Assembly: GCA_016197205.1 (NCBI GenBank)
Contig: JACPWG010000068.1
Location: 1 to 64,000, forward strand
Reading direction: 5' to 3'
From: Planctomycetota bacterium
GTDB taxonomy: Bacteria > Planctomycetota > MHYJ01 > WSZJ01 > JACPWG01
DNA length: 64,000 nucleotides
Positions 54,201 through 63,452 of the stretch are shown in pieces. Below the pieces are notes generated by a model that had not been told where the DNA came from, made no database searches, and saw nothing but the letters and a program-made list of their open reading frames with translations. Each line of letters opens with the position of its first letter. Positions within the stretch are counted from its first letter, which is position 1. The position numbers were made by a program, and so were the translations under genes.

Positions 54201-55242
54201 GGGCCGGAAGCTGCGCGGTGCCGGGGCCGCGGGGGAAGCGGAACGCGCCTGGCGCATGGCGGTCGAGTACGACCCGGCCTCGGCCGAGGCGCGCGCGGAG
54301 CTGGGGCAGACGCCCGGAGACGGCGGCTGGCTCGAGCCGAGGGACCGCGTGGAGCGGGAGCGCGTCCTGGCCGCGGTGGAGGGCAGCGAGGCGGGACAGG
54401 CGCCGGCCGGCGGGGACCGGCTGCAGGAGGCGCTCGGCCTGGCGATGCTTCGACGCCGGGGGGCCGGCTTCGAAGTCCACTCGACGCTTCCGGAGCCCGA
54501 GACCGTCGCGACCGCGCGCTTGACCGGTGCGCTCTTGGCGGAATTCCGGCTCGCGTTCGGCATGGCACAGGACGCGGCCGTCCTGCCCGGGCCACTGCAC
54601 GTCGTCCTCTTGCGCAACGTGGACGAGCAACTGCTCTTCGTCGACCGCGTGATGAGCGTGCCGGCGCAGGAGCGCGCGGCCTATCGGGACCGCATCAGCG
54701 CCTGGTCGGACGAGCCTCCGATACTGGAGGTCCGCGCCGAGCACGAGTCCGGCGCGGTCCACCTGGGGGCGCATCTTCTTTTTTTGCGGCTGTGCGGGCA
54801 GTCGGCGAAGACCCCTTCGCTGCGCGACTGGCTGCACGAGGGGACGGCCCTCTACTTCTGCCGCCGGCTGCAGCGGGGCTCGACGACCTACTGCGTCGGT
54901 CCGCCGGCCGCGGGCGGCGCGGCGGCGGCGCCCGCACTTGACCGGCAATTCCCCGACCCTCGGCTCTGGCCCGCGGCGGTACGCAAAGCAGCCCGCCAGG
55001 GCGGAGCGGGCGACCTGCGCGTGCTCTACTCCCGCACGCTGTCGGGCATGGACGCGGGCGCGCTCCTACAAGCGTGGAGCGTGGTCGACTTCCTGCTTGC
55101 GCGCCACCGTGGAGCCTTTCTCCGCTACCTGGGCCGGGTCGGGCGCGGGGAGGACCCCGAGCGCGCGACGAGCCATTGCCTCGGCTGGACGTACGAGGAG
55201 ATGGAGGATGCGTGGCGGGAGTACGTGTGGGAGAGCTACTGA
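51295..55242 (+). CDS. pseudokinase fusion with membrane helix and TPR-like/peptidase-MA-like C-terminus
   Basis: 1315 residues from GTG 51295 (GTGA overlap with pepF). Residues 1-60 resemble the start module of the TPR kinase at 3744 (LALERGLVTREQLDECL, LGAILLSKGYISDTDLEAIM, 20). A Pro/Ala linker runs to about 190. The kinase-like domain, about 215-510, has VVALKLF, but the catalytic loop is VVHGNLRPANLLI instead of HRDLKPAN, so the Asp is Asn and the Arg is Gly. DFG is kept. The Gly loop is ELGNGPNGRVL. This should be a pseudokinase. A membrane helix (AAAVLLAAGACFML, about 545-562) is followed by a helical region and a C-terminal domain like DUF1570 (LRDWLHEGTALYFCRRLQ), without a full HExxH. 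The likely role is scaffold or sensor. Confidence 0.8.
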   Translation: MTVERFSVLAKLALERGLVTREQLDECLREKAQTSRPLGAILLSKGYISDTDLEAIMSLLGPDEDQPVPAAGAGRGSPAPPPPPAAAVAPSRAVARPLPPVAPATTPSPAATPVPMKTTRPSVMFRYTPAPPPSPEMTPVAVTPVPAATLAAPLRSPSGAVAMPPAVRAPVPPAAPPVRVPAAAPGPQGPTSAVGGDLAKRLLDALAVLRGKTLGKFIVSEELGNGPNGRVLQAWDRETGDVVALKLFSPPSDAGVEFLEALRARTTGWAGLRHPSVVRLHEVARIEDTPSASIEYVESVRLDEFLAGKRPLETKTSHIFKAAGVRPSGRAQAANERGGIAPGRNLRRVVELMRDAASGLGHAHALGVVHGNLRPANLLIDGTGHAHVTDFGLRAAATGAGSEREEGACRAPARGNARRKGRVVTAADYVAPEEVCARVPTRRGDVYALGAMFYEALTGELPSATDGGAEARPPAPSAVNPRIHRHIDEVCLKAVERDPERRYADAREMAADLDRHLQGETVLAHPEDLLGYSQWYLRRRGSTVFGLAAAVLLAAGACFMLWHAETRKAARLAGLRQAALELERNGDLDGALAAWLEALAAEPTDLLSRQGRSQAESALAARKAAREATRTAPGAGGGASAGAAAGTTTGGATSPGVAATGAVDKPPVPPLPKPSSSVPPASAQLAGQAAPPLGAGGALEHGQDARAAEASAQAVLASFRERAALEAALSHARQALASGAAGEALVQLDLALSLVTAEVEELQPEARAKRLVDERFRRFRADLQLSLARAWAETGAREARTAIERERAADRAFEALASAASDGHPGWGRVATEPAWASLAGDPRFASLTAPAPAARTPEARLRAREERAALDRKAAAGHAALAAFLNGSRLFQSGRLEHRRVLSLDPDHAAARHELGYVRSGEAWIADAGAPAPRANEASKPEEERALAEYRSQAERLGRELSGEYLSLGRKLRGAGAAGEAERAWRMAVEYDPASAEARAELGQTPGDGGWLEPRDRVERERVLAAVEGSEAGQAPAGGDRLQEALGLAMLRRRGAGFEVHSTLPEPETVATARLTGALLAEFRLAFGMAQDAAVLPGPLHVVLLRNVDEQLLFVDRVMSVPAQERAAYRDRISAWSDEPPILEVRAEHESGAVHLGAHLLFLRLCGQSAKTPSLRDWLHEGTALYFCRRLQRGSTTYCVGPPAAGGAAAAPALDRQFPDPRLWPAAVRKAARQGGAGDLRVLYSRTLSGMDAGALLQAWSVVDFLLARHRGAFLRYLGRVGRGEDPERATSHCLGWTYEEMEDAWREYVWESY

Positions 55243-55289
55243 GACGCTCCGTCGACCGGCGTAGAGGCCCAAGCTAGGATCCTTCCCCC

Positions 55290-55880
55290 ATGCTGCGCAA
55301 ACTGTTCGGCGCCCTTTTCCTGCTCGCGGCGATGCTCTTGACGGGGCTGACCGGGCTCGTGGTTTACCGGGCGATCAGCGGGGCGGGGCTCCCACCCCTC
55401 CCGCCGGAGGTCGCGACCCAGCTCCAGCGCGTGGACGAATTGCGCCCCCCGGGAATCCCGGCGGAGCACTTCGTCGGCGGGGTCGCGCTGGTCGTCGTCC
55501 TCTTCGCATGGATCCTCCTGCGCCGCCGGCCACGCGTGGCGGGGGCGGACGAGAAGGCGGGCGGGGGAGGGGCGGAGGGTTCAGGCCGGGGCGGCAGGGT
55601 CGCGGCTGCGCGCGTGTCGACCGGGAGCCGCGTCACCGGCGGTCCGTGGGTGATCGCGCTTCTTTTCGTCGGGCTGTGCGCCGCGGTCATCGCGGCCATC
55701 TATTTCGGGCCCGACCGGCTCCAGCTCACCGACACGATCGCGATCCGTCGCGGGCCGCGCGAGAAATTCCTGCAAAACCTCTACTGGGGAGGAGGAATCA
55801 TCGCGGGCCTGCACGTGGTCTACTTCCTTCTCCTCGCCCTTCCGCGGCTCCTTCGGCGCGCCCCGCGCCGCGTGGCGTGA
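55290..55880 (+). CDS. membrane protein of unknown function
   Basis: 196 residues with about four hydrophobic segments: LFGALFLLAAMLLTGLTGLV (20), GGVALVVVLFAWILL, GGPWVIALLFVGLCAAVIAA (20) and IIAGLHVVYFLLLALPRLL. The connecting loop between the second and third segment is Gly/Arg-rich and low-complexity. No motif is recognised. It begins 47 nt after the pseudokinase stop, in the same direction, and may be part of that transcript. Downstream lies a family B repeat and then the convergent LOG-family gene. Confidence 0.6.
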   Translation: MLRKLFGALFLLAAMLLTGLTGLVVYRAISGAGLPPLPPEVATQLQRVDELRPPGIPAEHFVGGVALVVVLFAWILLRRRPRVAGADEKAGGGGAEGSGRGGRVAAARVSTGSRVTGGPWVIALLFVGLCAAVIAAIYFGPDRLQLTDTIAIRRGPREKFLQNLYWGGGIIAGLHVVYFLLLALPRLLRRAPRRVA

Positions 55881-55978
55881 CGCGGGCTCGTCGAACTGCA
55901 GGGGACTTGCTCGCGGAAGCGTCGATCGACCGCGCACGGTTCGGCGGAATCGAGACCCGGGCGGCGGATGGACACGCC

Positions 55979-56010
55979 GGGGCCGCTCCCTCAAGGTCGC
56001 GGTTCCGTAG
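55979..56010 (+). repeat. REP-like repeat family B
   Basis: GGGCCGCTCCCTCAAGGTCG then CGGTTCCGTAG, about 100 bp after the membrane protein gene. Confidence 0.5.
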
Positions 56011-56041
56011 CCTCGGGACCCGCCCCGCAAAGCCGGGCCGG

Positions 56042-56698
56042 CTATCTCCGATCGCGCCGGCGCTTTTGGCTTCGCAGCCGCCGGGTGGTCGCGTCCCGCG
56101 TCGAGGGCTTCACTTCGCGCTCCCCGCCGATCTCATGCTCGTAGGTCGGGGGCGTGTGCGCGCGGAGGGTGGCGAGCAGGCGGTCGATGAGCCGGTCCGG
56201 GTCGTCGTCGAAGATGAGGCTCTCGGGCCGCAGCTTCCGGTCGCAGAATGCCAGCACCTCCGGCACGTGGTCGGACAGGCCGCCCGTGCCCGTCAGCACG
56301 CCGACGACTTTTTTTTCCTCGTACGCGACCGTGAACTCGTTCAGGGTGCCCATCCCGCCGCCGACGACGACGATCGCGTCGGAGGACCGGATGTTGATGA
56401 TGTCGCGTTCCATGAGGCCGAGTCCGCTGAAGAGGACGAGGTCGTAGTGCTGGATGGGCGAGCCGTAGGTCTCGAGGTGCTCGCGGCGGCTGAAGGCGGG
56501 CGAAACGCCGAAGACGAACCCGCCGGCGCGCCGGGCGCCCTGGGCCGCGTAGTCCGGCAGCCCGGGACACGCGCCGTTGATGCAGATGCAGTCCCGCTCG
56601 GCGATGCGGCGACCGAGCTGCCGGGCCTTGCGGATGTTCTCCGGGTTCTTGATCGTCGGCCCCGAGGCCGAGCCCATGACGCCGATCTTGACCTTCAT
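56042..56698 (-). CDS. LOG/TIGR00725-like Rossmann protein
   Basis: 218 residues of the LOG (lysine decarboxylase-like, nucleotide 5'-monophosphate phosphoribohydrolase) superfamily. KIGVMGSASGPTIKNP opens the Rossmann fold, and VVVGGGMGTLNEFTVAYEEK (20) carries the hallmark PGGxGTxxE variant, here GGGMGTLNE. ACPGLPDYAAQGAR fits the second loop. True LOG enzymes release free cytokinin-like bases from nucleotides; this group may act on other nucleotides. ATG 56698. A possible promoter on the minus strand (TTGTGG 56843-56838, TAGAAT 56821-56816) lies over a family C hairpin. An A8 sense run encodes EEKKVVG. The tail is Arg-rich. Confidence 0.78.
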   Translation of the reverse strand: MKVKIGVMGSASGPTIKNPENIRKARQLGRRIAERDCICINGACPGLPDYAAQGARRAGGFVFGVSPAFSRREHLETYGSPIQHYDLVLFSGLGLMERDIINIRSSDAIVVVGGGMGTLNEFTVAYEEKKVVGVLTGTGGLSDHVPEVLAFCDRKLRPESLIFDDDPDRLIDRLLATLRAHTPPTYEHEIGGEREVKPSTRDATTRRLRSQKRRRDRR

Positions 56699-56930
56699 GC
56701 CGGCCTCCGATTTCTGGAATCAGCCTGGTGCGAGTGGCGGGCTTCAACCTGCCGCAGCCGTCGCATAAGCTCGACAGGGAATGCTCGCATCGCGGGCACG
56801 GCCGCGCCGTGCTGCATTCTAACGAGTGGGCGGAGGCCCCACAAGGGCAGCCCGTCCAGGGGAGGCCGCGCCGCCCCCGTGCTGGACGCACACCGCCTGC
56901 TCACTTGATGTTGCGACTTGAGCCTGTCTT

Positions 56931-57121
56931 GTGGTCCAGGGCTTCCGCCTTCGCGCGCGGCGTTTTGGTGGACGTGTCCGCCCTGCACCCGCTCTCGCAA
57001 GGAACGTCTGAAGCTCCTCCCCGACCTCCTCTGGCCGCTCCCGCACTCCAAACGCTCGACCCTTTTCAGAGGAGGCGTCCCGTCGGTGCAGGGCGGAAGC
57101 CCTGCACCACAAGGTCTCGTG
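56931..57121. repeat. inverted-repeat element with family D ends
   Basis: Left end CTTGTGGTCCAGGGCTTCCG (56931-56950) pairs with the right-end sequence CGGAAGCCCTGCACCACAAG (57099-57118). The right end also forms its own hairpin, shared with 18118-18151. Confidence 0.6.
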
Positions 57122-57189
57122 GCCAGCGGGGGAAAACCGTGGAAAGGTGGCTCCTTCCCGCACCCGGCATCTGAGGCTCCGTTTCATAA

Positions 57190-57435
57190 CAACAAGCCGA
57201 AGTGAAGCTAAAATCGATCTCTCCGTCCGTTGCCAGAGATCATCGCCGGTAGAGGACGGTGCACTCAGCGCCCGGCCTCTGCGTCTCCGCGTCTCTGTGT
57301 AAAAGTCTCGCGTTCGACCCACACGACCGGGCCGACTTTCAAATTTCAAATTTCGCCCGCGTCTAGCTGGGACGCAGAGCCATGATCCAGCCATTTGCCG
57401 CCGTCGGTCGAGTTTAGCCGCAGTTCGGGTTGTTG
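57190..57435 (-). repeat. MITE-like element, copy 2 (inverted partner of 12316-12577)
   Basis: 246 bp with terminal inverted repeats CAACAAGCCGAA and TTCGGGTTGTTG. It lacks the 16-bp extra found in copy 1. The strongest conservation is around GACTTTTACACAGAGACGCG (copy 1 sense; 20 bases), TCTACCGGCGAT and GATCGATTTTAGCTTCA. Confidence 0.8.
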
Positions 57436-57508
57436 TTTCACAACAGTCGAACAGCCCTCCCCGCCTTGAAAGGGCCGGCCCCACAAGGGGAGCGGCGCCC
57501 GATAGGTT

Positions 57509-57537
57509 TTGACTTGCCGTGAACGCGCACTTATACT
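57509..57537 (+). promoter_or_regulatory. promoter of the four-gene kinase operon
   Basis: TTGACT (57509-57514), 17-bp spacer, TATACT (57532-57537), 25 nt before ATG 57563. It is the best match to consensus in the window. Confidence 0.7.
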
Positions 57538-57562
57538 TCCTCGTTTCGGTGCGGAGTGCCTG

Positions 57563-58321
57563 ATGGAGCCCGCTGAAAGCGAGCGTCCTCGGCCTGCAGG
57601 TCGCCTGCCCTGGGGGCTGGCGGCCTACGCGGCATCGGCGCCGGCTCTCTACGCGGCGCTCCGACTCGGCATGGCGGGTGCCCCGGACGGCGCCGGACTG
57701 CCGGCGGCGTTCGCGCTCGCGGCCCCCGCGCTGGTCGCCATCCTTCCGCTCGCCCGCGCGTCGGCGCATGGGGGGGCGGCGCCGGCGGCCCTGGCGCGCG
57801 GCGCAACGGTGCTCGCCCTGCTCGCCTCCGCGATCGGCGCCGTGGCTGCCGCGACCGGCGGCTTCGGCATCGGTGGGGGCCTCGCCCTCGCCGTGCTGCT
57901 GACCTCGTTCGGCCTGCTCGCCCTGGCGCTGCAATGCCTCGCGCGCGCTCTCGCGGCGCCGCCGGCCGCGGCCCAGGCCTTGGCGTCGGCGGTCGCTCTC
58001 CTCCTGGCAACGACCTTCTTCTGGATCGACCCGCTGCTGGAGCTGGCCCGCGCGCGACCCGAACTGCGCGCCTCGCTCGTCCGCGTCGCCGTGGACGGAA
58101 ACCCGGGCCTGGTCGCCTCCGCCAACTTGCTGCGGGTCGACCTGCTGAAGCACCGTGCCCTGTACGGTCGCGTCTCCGACCTCGGCGCCTACTACGCCTA
58201 CAGCTATTCTCCCTGGACGGAAGTCGCGCTCATGCACACGGGCATCGCCCTGGTCCTCGCCCTGCTGGCCGCGGGCGCGGAGGCCGCGCGTCGGCTCCGG
58301 CGCGGACGGAGGGGCGCGTGA
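57563..58321 (+). CDS. polytopic membrane protein, unknown function
   Basis: About 252 residues with six or so hydrophobic, Ala/Leu-rich segments (AAYAASAPALYAALRLGMA, ALVAILPLARASAHG, LALAVLLTSFGLLALALQCL (20), ALASAVALLLATTFFWIDPL (20), MHTGIALVLALLAAGAEAAR (20)). A long loop between the fifth and sixth segment, ARPELRASLVRVAVDGNPGL ... DLGAYYAYSYSPWTEV, probably faces the periplasm. ATG 57563 is used rather than TTG 57509, which lies in the promoter. Its TGA overlaps the GTG of the next gene. I do not recognise the family. Confidence 0.7.
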   Translation: MEPAESERPRPAGRLPWGLAAYAASAPALYAALRLGMAGAPDGAGLPAAFALAAPALVAILPLARASAHGGAAPAALARGATVLALLASAIGAVAAATGGFGIGGGLALAVLLTSFGLLALALQCLARALAAPPAAAQALASAVALLLATTFFWIDPLLELARARPELRASLVRVAVDGNPGLVASANLLRVDLLKHRALYGRVSDLGAYYAYSYSPWTEVALMHTGIALVLALLAAGAEAARRLRRGRRGA

Positions 58322-59232
58322 GCACCGAAGGCCGGGATCGCCCCCGCGAGGTCGTGACCGAGGCCCGGGTCCGTTCGTGCGCGCCCGGGTCCGTCCTCGA
58401 GGTCCCGGCGGACGCGCTCGTGACGCCGACTGCCGCGGAGGCCGCGGGCCGGCTGGGCGTCGAGCTTCGCCGTCGCGGGCCGGACGCGCCGGGGGTCCTC
58501 GTGCTCAACTGGCTGCCGGCCGCATTTGCGCCGGCGCGCGAGGAGGCCGCAGGCGTCTTTGCGGAGCGGCGTCCGCCCGCGCCCGCGCCGGGGACCGTGG
58601 TCGTGGCGCCGTTTCCGCTGCTCGCGGTCCTGGCCCGCGCCGCGGCGGGTTCGGGCTACGCGGTCTGCGCGCCGGACGCGGCGGCGTGGCGCTCCGGGGC
58701 GTACACCGGCGAGGTCTCCGCGCGAATGGCCGCGGACGCGGGCGCGACCCACGTGCTCTTGAATCATCGCCACCGGCCGGCGTCCGCGCGGGCCTCGCTT
58801 CCCGAGAAGCTCCGCCTCGCGCTCGAGGCCGGGCTCGCTCCTCTCCTCTGCCTCGGAGAGGACCCCTTCGCGGCGGAGGCCGGCCGGGGCCGTTCGGACC
58901 TGCAAGCGGCGCGGCGCGACGCCCTCGGCCCGCTGTCGGCGGCCGAACGCTCGCGCGTTCGCGTGCTCTACCAGCCGCGCACGACCGGGACGCGCGACGC
59001 GCATGCGCTCGTCGAAGGGGCCGACGCTCTCGCGGATGCCGCGGTCGCCCCGCGGCCGGGCGTCGCGCTGGGGGGGCTCCCTCCCCTCGGTAGGGGAACC
59101 GCCGGCGCCGGCGCAGGCGCGGGCGCGTTCGCCGAGGTCCTGCTGGCCTGGCGCCGCGGACTGGTCGGGACGGTCCTCGTCGAGGGCCCGGCCCTTGGCC
59201 CTCTCGTGGAGAGCCTCCGTGCGTCGAGCTGA
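58318..59232 (+). CDS. degenerate triosephosphate isomerase-like protein
   Basis: About 304 residues from GTG 58318. Residues 1-60 contain VPADALVTPTAAEAAGRLGV, a short module also seen in front of some microcompartment and ribose-5-phosphate isomerase B-like proteins. The rest follows a TIM pattern: LNWLPAAFAPAREEA for NWKMN, VVVAPFPLLAVL, SGAYTGEVSARMAADAGATH (20) for GAFTGExS, then LLNHRHRP for GHSERR, LCLGEDPFAAEAGR, LYQPRTTGTRDAH for AYEPVWAIGTG, and LGGLPPLG for phosphate binding. The Lys of NWK is Leu and the catalytic Glu is Gln, so isomerase activity is not expected. It may bind a phosphosugar as a sensor. It overlaps both neighbours. Confidence 0.75.
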   Translation: MSTEGRDRPREVVTEARVRSCAPGSVLEVPADALVTPTAAEAAGRLGVELRRRGPDAPGVLVLNWLPAAFAPAREEAAGVFAERRPPAPAPGTVVVAPFPLLAVLARAAAGSGYAVCAPDAAAWRSGAYTGEVSARMAADAGATHVLLNHRHRPASARASLPEKLRLALEAGLAPLLCLGEDPFAAEAGRGRSDLQAARRDALGPLSAAERSRVRVLYQPRTTGTRDAHALVEGADALADAAVAPRPGVALGGLPPLGRGTAGAGAGAGAFAEVLLAWRRGLVGTVLVEGPALGPLVESLRASS

Positions 59233-60051
59233 GGTCGCCGCCCTGCCGCCGCTGGACGCCTACCTCCGGCTCGCGGTCGAGGCCGCACGCGAGGCCGGGG
59301 ACGCGGTCTACGCCCGCCGCGGCCGGCGCCGCTCCATCGGGTACAAGGGCGTGATCAACCTCGTGACCGAGGCGGACACGCTCGCGGAGCGGCTTATCGC
59401 CCGCCGCATCCGCCGGCGGTTCCCGGACCACGACATCCGCTCCGAGGAGAAGGTGAACCTCGACCGCGGGTCGCGGTTCCAATGGATTGTGGACCCCCTC
59501 GACGGGACGACGAATTACGCGCACGGCTTCCCGGTCTTCTGCGTCTCCGTCGCGCTGGCCATCGACGGCCGGCCGGCGGTGGGCGTCGTGTACAACCCGA
59601 ACCTCGACGAGCTCTTCGTCGGCGTCCGGGGTCGGGGCGCGACGTTGAACGGGCAGCGGCTCGCCGTCTCGCGGCGGGCGCGGCTCGAACGCAGCCTGCT
59701 GGCGACCGGGTTTCCTTACGACGTCCGCGACGATCCGGGTCGCGTGTTCCACCGCTTCGTGAAGATGAGCTTTCGCGCGCAGGCGATCCGCCGGGCGGGC
59801 TCCGCCGCGCTCGACCTCTGCTACGTCGCCGCCGGCCGCTTCGACGCCTACTGGGAAGCGCGGCTATTCTCCTGGGACGTGGCCGCGGGCAGCCTGATGG
59901 TGGAAGAAGCGGGCGGCAGGCTGAGCGACTGCGCCGGCGGCCCTTTCCGCGTGGACGGGCGCGAGGTGGTCGCCTCCAATGGCCGGATCCACACCCAGAT
60001 CCTTCGTGCCCTCGAGGGGGACGAGGGGTTGGACGAGATACTTGCGAGGCG

Positions 60052-60055
<4 letters not shown>
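59219..60055 (+). CDS. suhB: inositol monophosphatase family protein (SuhB-like)
   Basis: About 278 residues. Mg-dependent, Li-sensitive phosphatase fold. Metal-binding motifs: SEEKVNLD (Glu), WIVDPLDGTTNYAHG (Asp-Pro-Leu-Asp-Gly-Thr/Thr) and FSWDVAAGSLMVEEAGG (Trp-Asp). GTG 59219 overlaps the TIM-like gene by 14 bp and has GGAGAG 5 nt upstream. In other bacteria SuhB dephosphorylates inositol phosphates or takes part in rRNA transcription complexes. Here the operon also carries a TIM-like gene and a kinase; phosphosugar metabolism is plausible. It ends in ATGATG, overlapping the kinase start. Confidence 0.92.
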
Positions 60056-62388
<2,333 letters not shown>

Positions 62389-62390
62389 TG

Positions 62391-62514
62391 ACCCGTTGAC
62401 GAAGTCCAAACACGATGCCTGGGGGCGCGGGCCTCCGGCCCGCGCGAATGGCCACATCAGCTACGACTTTCCGTGACTCGGTTGACGACTTTGTCCGAGG
62501 TTCGTCAACGAGCC
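62391..62514 (+). repeat. family A dispersed element
   Basis: Most complete copy: left end ACCCGTTGACGAAGTCCA, block GATGCCTGGGGGCGCGGGCC, palindrome centred at 62436, and right end TTCGTCAACGAGCC. It starts 2 nt after the kinase stop. Confidence 0.7.
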
Positions 62515-62637
62515 GCGAGGCTCCCGACGACGTGGTCGATCGGGAACTACAGCTCCGGCTCCTCGATCGCGGCTGGCGCCGCGCGAGAGGAGCAGCCACG
62601 CGAGTAATCCCACGGATACATATCGGAGGTGCCGGAA

Positions 62638-63189
62638 ATGAAAAGGGGCCTATGGGGTCTGTTGATCTTCGCGCTCGCAGCGACCGTCGCAAGCGCCGAG
62701 GAGGCGAAGCACCCGTGGGGTTCGTTCAAGCCGGGCTCCTGGGTGCAGACGCGGCTACGCACCGTGGTCGAGGCCGACGGCAAGAAGCGCGAGACCGTGC
62801 TTACGGCGAAATCCACGCTCAAGGAGGTGACGGCCACCGAGGCGGTCGTCGAGTCGGAAGTCGAGATGTCGATCGTCGAGGGCGGGAAGGAGAATAAGCG
62901 CCCCGGTCAAAAGCAGACCGTCCGCTGGCCGCTCAAGCCGGAGAAGGGGGTGGCGCCGAAGGACGAGGGGACGAAGCAGGAGTCCGGCGAGGACGTGATC
63001 CCGCTCCTGGGGAAGCCCTGCCCGTGCAAGTGGACGAAGGTCGTGAGCGAGGCGGCGGGGAGCAAGACGGTGGCGAAGACCTGGACGAGCGATGCCGTTC
63101 CGGGCTTCACCGTGCGGATGGAGAGCAAGACGGAGGGGAAGGAAAAGATCGAGTCTACGACCGAGGTCGTGGGCTTCGAGGCCAAGTAG
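62638..63189 (+). CDS. secreted protein of unknown function
   Basis: About 183 residues. Signal peptide MKRGLWGLLIFALAATVASA is followed by a soluble beta-rich domain (WGSFKPGSWVQTRLRTVVEA (20), VLTAKSTLKEVTATEAVVES (20)) and a Lys-rich loop, with two Cys in KPCPCKWTKVV and then WTSDAVPGFTVRMESKTEG. ATG 62638 has GGAGGT 8 nt upstream; GTG 62629 is less likely. Proteins of this size and style are common in planctomycetes, but no domain is recognised. It is alone between a repeat element and a hairpin. Confidence 0.7.
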   Translation: MKRGLWGLLIFALAATVASAEEAKHPWGSFKPGSWVQTRLRTVVEADGKKRETVLTAKSTLKEVTATEAVVESEVEMSIVEGGKENKRPGQKQTVRWPLKPEKGVAPKDEGTKQESGEDVIPLLGKPCPCKWTKVVSEAAGSKTVAKTWTSDAVPGFTVRMESKTEGKEKIESTTEVVGFEAK

Positions 63190-63191
63190 TC

Positions 63192-63209
63192 GCGGGCGTT
63201 AGCGCCCGC
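63192..63209. terminator. hairpin after the secreted-protein gene
   Basis: GCGGGCG-TTAG-CGCCCGC, 3 bp after the stop codon at 63189, without a T-tract. It may act as a terminator or be a REP-like unit. Confidence 0.45.
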
Positions 63210-63362
63210 ACAAGAAGGACCGCACACTTTCGCCGGCAGCGCACTCCCTGGAAGAGCGGGCCTCCCTCCTTCGCTCTCTCGACGCGAGCTACGGAGCGCA
63301 GGTCGGCCCGCGCGAGTGGCCACTACGGCGCTGGGAAGCGCGGAAATCGGTCCAGAACGGTA

Positions 63363-63392
63363 TTGCAGACGACGCGCGCGGCGGAGTACAAT
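63363..63392 (+). promoter_or_regulatory. promoter of the last gene
   Basis: TTGCAG (63363-63368), 18-bp spacer, TACAAT (63387-63392), about 60 nt before ATG 63453. Confidence 0.5.
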
Positions 63393-63452
63393 CGCCTCCA
63401 GCGGTAGAAACACCTGTCCTTGGTGCTCTCGCATGCGGGGAGCGCGCCCGTC

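Larger units (their letters stand above)
56699..57562. other. 864-bp gap dense with repeats
   Basis: In order: family C hairpin (56793-56812), a family D inverted-repeat element (56931-57121), the second copy of the MITE (57190-57435), a CCTTGAAAGGGCCGGCCC repeat (57463-57480, like the end of the 15.1-kb element) and a promoter (57509-57537). Long frames across it are not gene-like. Confidence 0.65.
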
